From: Roseicella aerolata
Lineage (GTDB): Bacteria; Pseudomonadota; Alphaproteobacteria; Acetobacterales; Acetobacteraceae
Direction of reading: 5' to 3'
Assembly: GCF_020523605.1 (NCBI RefSeq)
Contig: NZ_JAJAQI010000011.1
Coordinates: 62,001-126,000, forward strand
Length of the DNA stretch: 64,000 nucleotides
In this document: in pieces, positions 1 through 7,011 of the stretch
How positions within the stretch are numbered: position 1 is the stretch's first letter
How the letters are laid out: the number at the start of each line of letters is the position of its first letter
Made by a program: the position numbers and the translations under genes
The notes under the pieces: generated by a model
What the model was told of the DNA's origin: nothing
Database searches by the model: none
What the model saw: only the letters and a program-made list of their open reading frames with translations

Positions 1-12
1 TCCTGCCGGGCC

Positions 13-105
13 CATGGAATGCTGGCGCATTTCCTGCCTCAGACGCCGGCGGCCCTCCGGGCCCTGGCTGCGCCGCACAGCCGGCGCAGCCAAGGTTCGC
101 GGAGC
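13..105 (+). repeat. Dispersed intergenic element, family D, copy 1
   Basis: This opens with a short stem-loop at about 17-32 (AATGC and GCATT arms around a TGGC loop). It continues with a GC-rich core at 43-78 that matches 51144-51179 at 34 of 36 positions by direct reading. Related copies lie at 2400-2480 (minus), 15128-15182 (plus, partial) and 19110-19192 (minus). There is no coding potential. The upstream gene lies outside the window, so its position relative to a stop codon cannot be judged. The rest of 106-279 holds no gene that I can support, only the hairpin listed next. Confidence 0.6.
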
Positions 106-202
106 AGACCGCCCGGCGACCGAGGCGGGCGTTGATCGGGCACGATTCAGCGACCGCCAGTCTCATACCAAATCCCGCTGATCAGAACCCATGCAGTAAA
201 GC

Positions 203-217
203 GGCCCCGCCGGGGCC
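203..217 (-). terminator. Weak terminator-like hairpin downstream of rimI
   Basis: A perfect GGCCCC-GCC-GGGGCC hairpin lies about 62 bp beyond the rimI stop codon. On the minus strand it is followed by GC and then TTTACT, so the U tract is short. It could end tsaB-rimI transcription, but the evidence is only structural and the stem is short. Confidence 0.35.
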
Positions 218-279
218 GGGGTGGGCTGCGTCGGGGCGGCCGTCCGCTGCCGATAGGTTGGGATCAACGGGACTTGGTA

Positions 280-732
280 TCAGGCCCCGGGACAGGCGGA
301 ACCAGGCAGCAGATCGCGGCGCAGGACCAGGGCATCCGCGCCATCGGCATAGTACCGGCGGCGCCGGCCCACCTCCGCGAAGCCGAGGCCGCGATAGAGC
401 GCGAGCGCCGCGGCGTTCCCCGCCGCCACCTCCAGGAACATCGCCTCGGCGCCGCGCGCCGCGGCGCCGGCCAGGGCGCCTGCCATCAGCGCGGCGCCGA
501 TCCCCTGCCGGCGGGCCGCCGGCGCCACAGCCAGCGTCAGGATCTCCGCCTCCCCGCCCGCCGCCCGCGCCAGCACGAAGCCGGCACCGGGCCGCCACAG
601 CCCGTAGGCGCCCGGCATCTCCAGCATCAGGGCGATGGCGTCCGGCCCCCAGGCCTCGGCCGGCGGAAAGGCCGCCACATGCAGCCCGGCGAGCGCCGGC
701 GCCTCGGCCGGCGTCGCGGCCCGCAGGGTCAC
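280..732 (-). CDS. rimI: Ribosomal-protein-S18-alanine N-acetyltransferase (GNAT family)
   Basis: A 150-residue GNAT acetyltransferase that would transfer an acetyl group from acetyl-CoA to the N-terminal alanine of ribosomal protein S18. The acetyl-CoA pyrophosphate loop RRQGIG is at residues 74-79. The RimI-type tail has Glu101, Asn106 and Tyr113 leading into RGLGF. The start is GTG and its GTGA overlaps the tsaB stop by 4 bp, so the two are translationally coupled. The tsaB-rimI pair is a standard bacterial arrangement and supports the name over a generic GNAT. A tyrosine near the C-terminus (RRRRYY, 123-128) also fits RimI. The fur and miaB genes that often follow in Alphaproteobacteria are not seen before the window edge. 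Confidence 0.9.
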   Translation of the reverse strand: MTLRAATPAEAPALAGLHVAAFPPAEAWGPDAIALMLEMPGAYGLWRPGAGFVLARAAGGEAEILTLAVAPAARRQGIGAALMAGALAGAAARGAEAMFLEVAAGNAAALALYRGLGFAEVGRRRRYYADGADALVLRRDLLPGSACPGA

Positions 733-1448
733 GCCGGTGCGGCGTTGGCCGGCGGCCGCACCGCCGGCGGCTCGACATAGAGCGGCCGGGCCGCGAGCGG
801 CGGGATGCGGCCGGCGAGACGCAGCGCCGCGACGCGCGCCGCCGCATCCGCCGCCGGCAGGCGGCTGTCGCCCGCCAGCGCATCCACCCCGCGCGCGGCC
901 AGGGCCTCGGCCGCCGCCGGCGCGGCATCACCGACCAGCGTGAGCGGGCCGGCCGGCAGCGGCAGGGCCGCGAGTTCGAACACCTCGGGCGGTCCCTCGG
1001 GCGCCGCAGCGCCGGGGGCGAATCGCTCCAGCACCACCCGCCCGCGCCGGTTGTCCACCGCGGACCAGATGGCACGGCCGGCGGCCTGGCTGGCCGGCAG
1101 GGCGGCGACCAGCGCCTCCCCCGTCGTGACGCCCAGCACCGGCAGGCCGGCGCCGAGGGCGAGGCCCTGCGCCAGCGCCAGCGCCGCGCGGATGCCGGTG
1201 AAGCCGCCGGGACCCACCACGGCGGCGACCGCATCGAGGTCGCCGGGCCGCACGTCCGCCTCCCGCAGCACCTCCTGCGCCATGGGCGGCAGGGTCGCGG
1301 CATGCCCCCGCCCTCCCTCCAGGTGGCGATGGGCGCGCAACACGCCATCCGCCAGCAGGGCGGCGGAGCAGCGGGCAAGCGAGGCGTCGAGGGCGAGAAT
1401 CCACACCGGTCGGGCGTCCTGTCCCGGGCCTGTCGCCGGGTGCTCCAT
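729..1448 (-). CDS. tsaB: tRNA threonylcarbamoyladenosine biosynthesis protein TsaB
   Basis: TsaB is the ASKHA-fold partner of TsaD and TsaE in making t6A at position 37 of ANN-decoding tRNAs. The 239-residue product has the N-terminal strand ILALDAS (17-23) and the family signature GPGGFTGIR (79-87). There is no metal-binding site of the TsaD type, as expected for TsaB. The ATG at 1448 puts the first strand at the usual distance. A GTG four codons upstream (1460) is possible, and neither has a strong ribosome binding site. The stop codon overlaps the rimI start. The C-terminal half is rich in alanine and proline, as is usual for this GC content. Confidence 0.92.
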   Translation of the reverse strand: MEHPATGPGQDARPVWILALDASLARCSAALLADGVLRAHRHLEGGRGHAATLPPMAQEVLREADVRPGDLDAVAAVVGPGGFTGIRAALALAQGLALGAGLPVLGVTTGEALVAALPASQAAGRAIWSAVDNRRGRVVLERFAPGAAAPEGPPEVFELAALPLPAGPLTLVGDAAPAAAEALAARGVDALAGDSRLPAADAAARVAALRLAGRIPPLAARPLYVEPPAVRPPANAAPA

Positions 1449-1502
1449 CCTAGCAATCACGGTCGCGTGAAGCCATGGTAGACATTGTGCGACCCAGAAC
1501 GC

Positions 1503-2312
1503 CTACAACGCGAGTTCGACCATGACCGGCACATGGTCGCTCGCCTGCGGCCAGCCGCGGGCCGGCTTCAGCACGGCATGGCGGGTGAGCGCGCCGGCGA
1601 GGTCCGGGCTGACCCAGACATGGTCCAGCCTTCGGCCGCGGTCCGAGGCCTCCCAGTCCCGCGCCCGGTAGGACCACCATGTGTAGAGCTTCTGCTCGGC
1701 CGGCACGAAATGCCGCAGGGCATCGTGCCAGTCCCCGGCCTGCTGCCAGCCGGTCAGCGCCTCCACCTCGACCGGGGTGTGGGAGACGACGCCGAGCATC
1801 TGCCGGTGGCTCCAGACGTCTTGCTCCAGCGGGGCGATGTTGAGGTCGCCGACCAGCACGCTGCGCGGCTTCGCGCCGCGCGCCCTGGACCAGGCCGTGG
1901 CCTCCGCCACGAAATCCAGCTTGTGGGCGAATTTCGGGTTGGCCTCCCGGTCCGGCGTGTCGCCGCCGGCGGGAACGTAGAAATCATGCAACTCGACCGG
2001 GCCGCCGGGTGCGTCCAGTTCCACGCCCAGATGCCGGCAATCGCCCTTGCCGCACCAGTCCGGCTCCTCCTCCCGCACCGCGAAGGGGAGGCGGGAGAGC
2101 ACGGCGACGCCGTTGTAGCCCTTCATCCCCTTATGGGCGATGTGCGGGAAGCCGAAGGCGCGGAGGTCATCGAGCGGGAAGAGCTCGTCCGGGCACTTCG
2201 TCTCCTGGAGACACAGGACGTCGGGCTCCAGCGCCTTCACCAGTTCCGCCAGCAGCGGGCGGCGAAGGCGGACGGAGTTGATGTTCCAGGTGGCGATGCG
2301 GAGGGTGGGCAT
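1503..2312 (-). CDS. xth: Exodeoxyribonuclease III
   Basis: An ExoIII/AP-endonuclease family enzyme of 269 residues, the usual length, which incises DNA at abasic sites and degrades 3' ends in base-excision repair. Catalytic and metal residues are all visible: the N-terminal WNINSVR with Asn12, LQETK with Glu37, Tyr112, GDLN at 155-158, LDHVWVS around Asp230, and the C-terminal SDHVPV with His260. There is no signal peptide, so it is cytoplasmic. It lies 54 bp upstream of tsaB on the same strand and may be co-transcribed. The start is the first ATG after a long untranslated stretch that holds a dispersed repeat. Confidence 0.95.
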   Translation of the reverse strand: MPTLRIATWNINSVRLRRPLLAELVKALEPDVLCLQETKCPDELFPLDDLRAFGFPHIAHKGMKGYNGVAVLSRLPFAVREEEPDWCGKGDCRHLGVELDAPGGPVELHDFYVPAGGDTPDREANPKFAHKLDFVAEATAWSRARGAKPRSVLVGDLNIAPLEQDVWSHRQMLGVVSHTPVEVEALTGWQQAGDWHDALRHFVPAEQKLYTWWSYRARDWEASDRGRRLDHVWVSPDLAGALTRHAVLKPARGWPQASDHVPVMVELAL

Positions 2313-2399
2313 CCGCTCGCGCTAGCGTCTCGCGCCACGTTGGGCAAGGCGGCGGGCCTGGCCTCGGCCCCCCCGGGCGCGCAGCCGGGGGGCCGAGAT

Positions 2400-2480
2400 G
2401 GCATGCCGGCCCGGCGTAAGTGCTGGCTTGCAGCCGCCACCGGCGCCTGAGACCGCATGAATGCGTCAGCATTCATGCGG
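2400..2480 (-). repeat. Dispersed intergenic element, family D, copy 2, opening with a perfect hairpin
   Basis: Eight bases past the stop codon of the downstream-listed hydrolase gene (2488) is a perfect 12-bp stem, CCGCATGAATGC at 2453-2464 with GCATTCATGCGG at 2469-2480, closed by a 4-nt loop. On the minus strand the stem is followed by the family core (TCAGGCGCCGG, then a GGCGGCTGC stretch). No T run follows, so it is not a classical intrinsic terminator. It resembles the copies at 13-105, 19110-19192 and 51111-51236. Confidence 0.6.
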
Positions 2481-2487
2481 GACGGAA

Positions 2488-3174
2488 TCAGACGATCCGC
2501 GTCCGCACCTCGCCCACGCCCTCGACGAAGCCCTCCAGCAGGTCGCCCTTCTGCACCGCCGCGACGCCTTCCGGCGTGCCGGTCATGATCAGGTCGCCGG
2601 GCGCGAGGCGCACCAGGTGGGAGAGGTTCGAGATCACCTCCGGCACCGACCAGATGAGCTTCGAGAGGTCGGAGGACTGCACGACCTTGCCGTTGACCTT
2701 CAGCTCGATCCGGCCCTTCGAGACATCGACGCCCCGGGCCGGCACCAGCGCGCCCATCGGGGCGGAGTGGTCGAAGCCCTTACCCATGTCCCAGGGGCGG
2801 CCGGTCTTCTTCGCCTCGTTCTGCAGGTCGCGGCGGGTCATGTCGAGGCCGGCGCAATAGCCCCAGACATGCGCCATCGCCTGTTCCACCGGGATGTTGG
2901 CGCCGGCCGAGCCGATCGCGACCACCAACTCCATCTCGTGGTGGAGCTGCCTGGTCATCGGCGGGTAGGGCATGTCGGCATCATTGACCACCAGCGCATC
3001 GGCGGGCTTGGCGAAGTAGAAGGGCGGTTCGCGGGTCGGGTCGCTGCCCATCTCGATCGCGTGCTCGGCATAGTTGCGGCCCACGCAGAAGATGCGGCGG
3101 ACCGGGAACATCTGGCTGCTGCCCTTGACGGGCACGGCGGCGATCACCGGCGGGGCGATGACGTAGTCGGACAT
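2488..3174 (-). CDS. Fumarylacetoacetate hydrolase family protein
   Basis: A 228-residue single-domain FAH-family enzyme (COG0179 type; compare FAHD1 and HpcE), which cleaves or decarboxylates acylpyruvate-like substrates using Mg2+. Visible signatures are VGRNYAEHA (31-39), metal ligands in HHEMELVVAIG (Glu80 and Glu82) and Asp111 in DMTRRDLQ, then GRPWDMGKGFD and the C-terminal GDLIMTGTPEGV. The ATG at 3174 is preferred over an in-frame ATG 28 codons upstream, because AAGGAG lies 11 bases before it and the longer N-terminus is unlike the family. The gene has its own AT-rich promoter region just beyond a strong terminator, so it looks like a single-gene unit. The exact substrate cannot be told from sequence. 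Confidence 0.88.
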   Translation of the reverse strand: MSDYVIAPPVIAAVPVKGSSQMFPVRRIFCVGRNYAEHAIEMGSDPTREPPFYFAKPADALVVNDADMPYPPMTRQLHHEMELVVAIGSAGANIPVEQAMAHVWGYCAGLDMTRRDLQNEAKKTGRPWDMGKGFDHSAPMGALVPARGVDVSKGRIELKVNGKVVQSSDLSKLIWSVPEVISNLSHLVRLAPGDLIMTGTPEGVAAVQKGDLLEGFVEGVGEVRTRIV

Positions 3175-3274
3175 GCCGAGAGGAACTCCTTGGACGTGGC
3201 ATGGAAGCCATAGCAGCGGCCCAGCCCCCCCGGAAGGCTGCCGCGGCGCGGGAATCACCTTATGTTACACCTCA

Positions 3275-3283
3275 AGTATACCA
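3275..3283 (-). promoter_or_regulatory. Extended -10 promoter for the FAH-family gene, with GTATAC core
   Basis: In a markedly AT-rich stretch (about 3255-3300) the minus strand reads TGGTATACT, an extended -10 (TGnTATACT). It lies about 100 bp upstream of the start at 3174. The -35 region is weak, as is common with extended -10 promoters. The overlapping GTATAC (3276-3281) is a self-complementary hexamer of the kind bound by some GntR-family regulators, but that is a guess. Confidence 0.5.
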
Positions 3284-3313
3284 GCTAAGTTGCGGAGAAA
3301 TGGCGCGAAGCAC

Positions 3314-3363
3314 AAAAAAAGCGCCCGGACAGGGGGGTGTCCGGGCGCCGTTGTTGTTTTTTT
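3314..3363. terminator. Strong bidirectional intrinsic terminator
   Basis: A perfect 11-bp stem (GCGCCCGGACA at 3321-3331 with TGTCCGGGCGC at 3338-3348) and a 6-nt G loop are flanked by A7 at 3314-3320 and a T-rich run ending in seven Ts by 3363. RNA from either strand therefore carries a hairpin followed by a U tract. On the minus strand it would stop read-through from the amidohydrolase gene 228 bp upstream, just before the promoter of the FAH-family gene. The remaining 3364-3575 shows no gene. Confidence 0.9.
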
Positions 3364-3575
3364 CCGATCGGAAAGGTCGGGCGAGCCGGCAGGGGAAACC
3401 GGCCTACGCCACCGGCCCATTATAGACGGGCCGGCTTGTGGATATTAGCCAGGTACAGCCTGGGAAGCAAAAGCCTTTGCGCGCGGCAGCCATGCGACTC
3501 TGCGGTATCCCGCCAGGGTCGCGCAGGTGTGACCCGGCGCAACCGCAACCGCGGCGGTGGCTGGCACGCCGAAGC

Positions 3576-4349
3576 CTATTCGGCCGCCTGCTGGAGCTGC
3601 CGCCGCGCCGCCCAGCCGGCGCAGGCCTCGCCGAAGCGCTCGAACAGCGCGCGGCTGACCGCATCCCGCTCCCAATCATATTCCGGGTGCCACTGCACGC
3701 CATAGGCAAAGCCGGGCGCGTCCTTCACGCGCACCGCCTCGATCGTGCCGTCCGGCGCCCATCCCTCCGCCACCAGGCGCGGCGCCAGGCGGGCGATGCC
3801 CTGGTTGTGCAGGGAGTTCACCGGCACCTCCGTGGCGCCGGCCAGCGCCGCCACCAGGCTGCCCGGCTGCAGCCGCACGCCATGCGCCTTGCCGGTCCGC
3901 AAGCCAGGCAGCTTCTGGTCGGAAGGCGTCGAGTGGTCGAGCCGCCCCGGCAGGTCCTGGATCCGCTGGTCGAGGCTGCCGCCGAGCGCGACGTTCAGCT
4001 CCTGGAAGCCGCGGCAGATCGCCAGCAGCGGCAGGCCGGCGGCGATGGCGGCGCGGATCAGCGGCAGGGTGGTGGCGTCGCGGTCATGGTCCTCCGGCGT
4101 GCCCTCGGCATGCGGCGGGCCCTGGTAGTGGTCCGGGCAGACATTGGACCGGCTGCCGGTCAGGATCAGCCCGTCCAGCCGCGGCAGGATCTGCGGCGCC
4201 AGCGCCTCCCCGGCCGCCGGAAGCAGCACCGGGATGCCGCCGACCGGGCCGAGCACCACGCGGACATAGCTGTCGGAAGCGGCGTGGTTCGGCGTGTTGA
4301 AGATGCCGAAGGCCTTCACGCAGCAGGAGATACCGATGAGCGGTTTCAT
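3576..4349 (-). CDS. Gamma-glutamyl-gamma-aminobutyrate hydrolase family protein (peptidase C26)
   Basis: A 257-residue class I glutamine amidotransferase-like hydrolase, resembling PuuD of putrescine breakdown. The nucleophile elbow is AICRGFQELN with Cys112. The triad is completed by His221 and Glu223 in QWHPEYDWE. NSLHNQGI (178-185) and the DRDATT stretch near 89 are also typical. The likely reaction is hydrolysis of a gamma-glutamyl amide, but the substrate is inferred and there are no polyamine genes nearby. The start chosen is the ATG of MKPLIGIS, which puts the first strand at the N-terminus. A GTG codon immediately precedes it. The 196 bp to lolA contain no gene. Confidence 0.88.
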   Translation of the reverse strand: MKPLIGISCCVKAFGIFNTPNHAASDSYVRVVLGPVGGIPVLLPAAGEALAPQILPRLDGLILTGSRSNVCPDHYQGPPHAEGTPEDHDRDATTLPLIRAAIAAGLPLLAICRGFQELNVALGGSLDQRIQDLPGRLDHSTPSDQKLPGLRTGKAHGVRLQPGSLVAALAGATEVPVNSLHNQGIARLAPRLVAEGWAPDGTIEAVRVKDAPGFAYGVQWHPEYDWERDAVSRALFERFGEACAGWAARRQLQQAAE

Positions 4350-4545
4350 CACGGTTCCAGCTTCATCCGCGAATGCGGCATGATCAAGGTGGCGGCGCGG
4401 AAGTTGATGCAGTTTTCGCGCCATTCCCTGACCGGTTCCTTGATCCGGCCCGACGCGCGCCTTGCCTGCCGCAAATGGGGCAGCGGCGCCGGCCTCGCAG
4501 GGGGGCGTGGCCGCATGGCTGCGCTGCCCCGCCCGCGGGGCGGCC

Positions 4546-5172
4546 CTATTGAATCCCCAACGCCTCGCGGAAGCGCGGGTCGTTGAAGTCGAACAGGATG
4601 GACGGGTAGCGCCCGCCGAACTCGGTCTGGAACAGGCTGACCCGCGTCTCCTGCCCCTGCGCATCCACCACCGCCCATTGCTTCAGCTCGATCGGGTCCT
4701 CGCTGAAGACCAGGGTCAGCCATCCCTCCGCCGGCTGGCCGGTGCGGTGCAGCGTGATGCGCAGCAGCCCGCCGCCCCGCTCCACCCGGCTGACCGTGAC
4801 ATCGCCCGAGAGCCTGAGATTGTCCCGCAGCAGCATCCCCAGCGGGGTCGCGCCGAGCGGCAGGGTCGTCGCCTGCTTGAGCTGGCGGTCGAAATAGAAG
4901 AACTGGCCGTGGCTGGCGACCAGCAGCAGCGGCTCTGGCGGATCGTATTCGAAGCGCATGCGGCCGGGCCGGACGATCCAGCCGGTGCCCTCGGCCGAGG
5001 CGCCGTTCTGCGCGATCTGCAGGAAGCGTGCCTTCAGGCTGGTCAGCCGGTTCAGCCAGGCCTCGGCACGCGCGACATCGGCGCGGTCGCGGTCCGAGAG
5101 CGGGCGCTGCTGGGCGGCGGCCGGGCCGGCGAGCAGCAGGGCGGGAAGCGCGAGCAAGGGACGGCGGAGCAT
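4546..5172 (-). CDS. lolA: Outer-membrane lipoprotein carrier protein LolA
   Basis: A periplasmic chaperone that takes lipoproteins from LolCDE and delivers them to the outer membrane. The 208-residue product begins with a clear Sec signal peptide (MLRRPLLALPALLLAGPAAA). The LolA half-barrel pattern follows: LKARFLQ, GWIVRPGRMRFEYDPP and DGQFFYFD-like strands, then a C-terminal DPRFREALG. The start gives the signal peptide directly; longer in-frame starts add an arginine-rich, unlikely leader. In many Alphaproteobacteria lolA lies close downstream of ftsK and near xth. Here two extra genes separate it from ftsK. Confidence 0.9.
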   Translation of the reverse strand: MLRRPLLALPALLLAGPAAAQQRPLSDRDRADVARAEAWLNRLTSLKARFLQIAQNGASAEGTGWIVRPGRMRFEYDPPEPLLLVASHGQFFYFDRQLKQATTLPLGATPLGMLLRDNLRLSGDVTVSRVERGGGLLRITLHRTGQPAEGWLTLVFSEDPIELKQWAVVDAQGQETRVSLFQTEFGGRYPSILFDFNDPRFREALGIQ

Positions 5173-5342
5173 CCCACCACATCTGGCCCAGGGGCGCGGC
5201 CGGGGAAAGCCCCGCCGCACCGCCCGCCTGCAACAAACCTTATCCAATCGTGAACCGCTGGCACGGTGGCGTGACCCTTCACCACAACCGCAATGTGAGA
5301 CGGATGGCTTGGTCGCGCGTTGCGGCCCTATCCCGCCGGGCC

Positions 5343-6533
5343 ATGCCGATGTCACGCTCCCTGCCGCTGACCATCGCCTCCGCCACCACCCAGGTCCGCC
5401 CACGGGCGGTGGTCGCCATCCTGGCCGATACGGAACCGGCGAAGCTGGTCCGCTGCCTTTGCGCCCTGGCGCTGCAGCGCAGCCGCGAGGGGCTGTGGTT
5501 GGCGCCCGACGCCTTCGGCGTGGTGGTCGCGCCGACCGGTGCGGCCGGGCCGCTGCGCCAGGCCCTGCAGGGCCTGCAGCCGGCCCTGCCCTTCCCCGTC
5601 CGCATGCTGCCGCCGGCGCCGGATGGGCATTGGGCGCTGCGGGCGGCCATGGCGGCCGCCGGCGACTGGCTCGGCGGCGACGGGCCGGTGCTGGCGACCA
5701 CGGCCGAGGCGGTGCCCGAGGCGCAATGGGTCGCGCATGGCTTCGCGGCGCTGGCCGGCGGGGCCGACCTTGCGCTGGGCGAGGTGGTGGCGCCCGGGCG
5801 CGGGCCGGATGCCGCGGCGCGCTATGCCGGGCTGCTGGCGACGCTGGCGGCGCGGCTGGACCCGGAGGAGCCGGCCCCGGCCCATGGCCAGGAGGACGCG
5901 GCGAGCTTCGCCATCCGCACCGGGCTGCTGGCCAGGCTCGGCGGGCTGCCGGCCGGCCCGGCGGGCGGCCTGCCCGGCCTGCTGGCGGCGCTGCGCCGGC
6001 AGGATGCCCGCATCCGCCACCTGCCCGGCCTGCGCGTGGAGGCCGAGCGGCCCGCAGGGCCGGTCCCGGCGGCCCTTGCCGTCCGGCGGCGCCTGCTGGC
6101 GCGGCGCGCGCTGCGACAGTTCTGGGCCGATGGCATCGGCTCGCTCGCGGCCGAGACGCCCGCCTTCCGCCGCTGGGCCGCGCGGCTCGGCGTGCCGGCG
6201 GGCGCGCTCGGCACGGCGCTGGCGGCCCCCCGCTTCGGCGCCGCCTGGGAGGCCGTCGGGGCGCTCAGCCCGGCGCTCGCCCTGCCGCTGCTGCCACCCG
6301 CGGCGCTGCCGCGGGAGATGCTCACGGCCCGGCTGCTGCTGGCCGCCGCCCGGCTCGGCGGGACCCGGCCCCGCACCGCCCAACCCCTGCCCGCCCCGCC
6401 GCTGTCGGCCCCGGCCGGGGCGCCGGTTCAGCGCGCGGGCGGCCTCGCCACGGGGGGCGGCGCTCCGGTGGGCGCCTGCAGGCTGCGGTATCCGGCGGGC
6501 GGCTGGAACCGCGCCGGGTCCTGCGGGCCATAG
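5343..6533 (+). CDS. Uncharacterised GT-A-like glycosyltransferase family 2-type protein
   Basis: I cannot assign a precise function. The N-terminal half (PRAVVAILADTEPAKLVRCL near residues 18-37, then a pattern of short strands to GPVLATTAEAVPE) resembles the nucleotide-sugar-binding half of family 2 glycosyltransferases, but the DXD metal motif is not obvious. The rest is alanine-, leucine- and arginine-rich and low in complexity. The 396-residue frame starts at an ATG at 5343; another ATG at 5304 is equally weak in ribosome binding site. It is divergent from lolA. Its last 35 or so codons run antisense over the 3' end of the broken gene at 6428-7011, so the true C-terminus may differ. Codon use fits a real gene. 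Confidence 0.55.
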   Translation: MPMSRSLPLTIASATTQVRPRAVVAILADTEPAKLVRCLCALALQRSREGLWLAPDAFGVVVAPTGAAGPLRQALQGLQPALPFPVRMLPPAPDGHWALRAAMAAAGDWLGGDGPVLATTAEAVPEAQWVAHGFAALAGGADLALGEVVAPGRGPDAAARYAGLLATLAARLDPEEPAPAHGQEDAASFAIRTGLLARLGGLPAGPAGGLPGLLAALRRQDARIRHLPGLRVEAERPAGPVPAALAVRRRLLARRALRQFWADGIGSLAAETPAFRRWAARLGVPAGALGTALAAPRFGAAWEAVGALSPALALPLLPPAALPREMLTARLLLAAARLGGTRPRTAQPLPAPPLSAPAGAPVQRAGGLATGGGAPVGACRLRYPAGGWNRAGSCGP

Positions 6534-7011
6534 GCGACCGCGATCGCCTCCACCGCATTGGCGCGCTCCTCCTGGCCGCCGCGGCTGCGCAGCATGACGC
6601 CATCCGTGGTCAGGCAGGCCTCGCCCCGGTTCGGCCCGTCCTCATAACGCCAGAGCGTGCAGGGCTGGCCGGCGATGGTCTCCCGCCCTGCGCCGGCAGT
6701 TCCAGCACCAGCCGCGGCTGGTCCAGCACCATCAGCACGCGCTGGCTGCGCTGATCCACCACCGACCAGCCGGCGCCGCCCGGCATGTCCACGCGCAGCT
6801 TCCGCTCGGCCGACAGCCAGGCCATGCGCAGCTCCTGCCCCGCCGCCTGGCCGGCGGTGACGCGATAGGTCACGCCGACATCGCGCAGGGGGATCAGGGC
6901 CGGGCGGTCCTGCGCCGCGGCGGGCAGGGTGGCGAGGCCGAGCAGCAGGGCGGCGCAGGGGCCGCGCCCCTGGCCACCGCGCCGCGCCCTGCCCGGGGCC
7001 GCCCGGTTCAA
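6428..7011 (-). pseudogene. Secreted DUF4412-like protein interrupted by a single-base frameshift
   Basis: The first 107 or so codons, in one frame, encode a signal peptide (ALLLGLATLPAAAQ) and a beta-rich segment ending VLDQPRLVLELPAQG. The rest of the same protein lies in another frame, from RETIAGQPCTLWRYEDG to a stop at 6428. The break is at 6681-6690, in a GGGCGGG run, and adding one base joins the halves smoothly. The shape (a stretch on unprocessed versus scored residues, a paired GQPC and GEACLT cysteine set) is like small periplasmic DUF4412-type proteins. The start is TTG at 7011, inside a TTGA overlap with the ftsK stop, and the ftsK terminal codons GAGGAGGA supply a ribosome binding site. 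This is either a pseudogene or a sequencing error. Confidence 0.7.

Noticed and set aside
132-1481. Long plus-strand frame over tsaB-rimI
   Set aside because: Its Arg/Pro/Gly-rich composition has no domain and it is antisense to two clear genes. It is a by-product of high GC.
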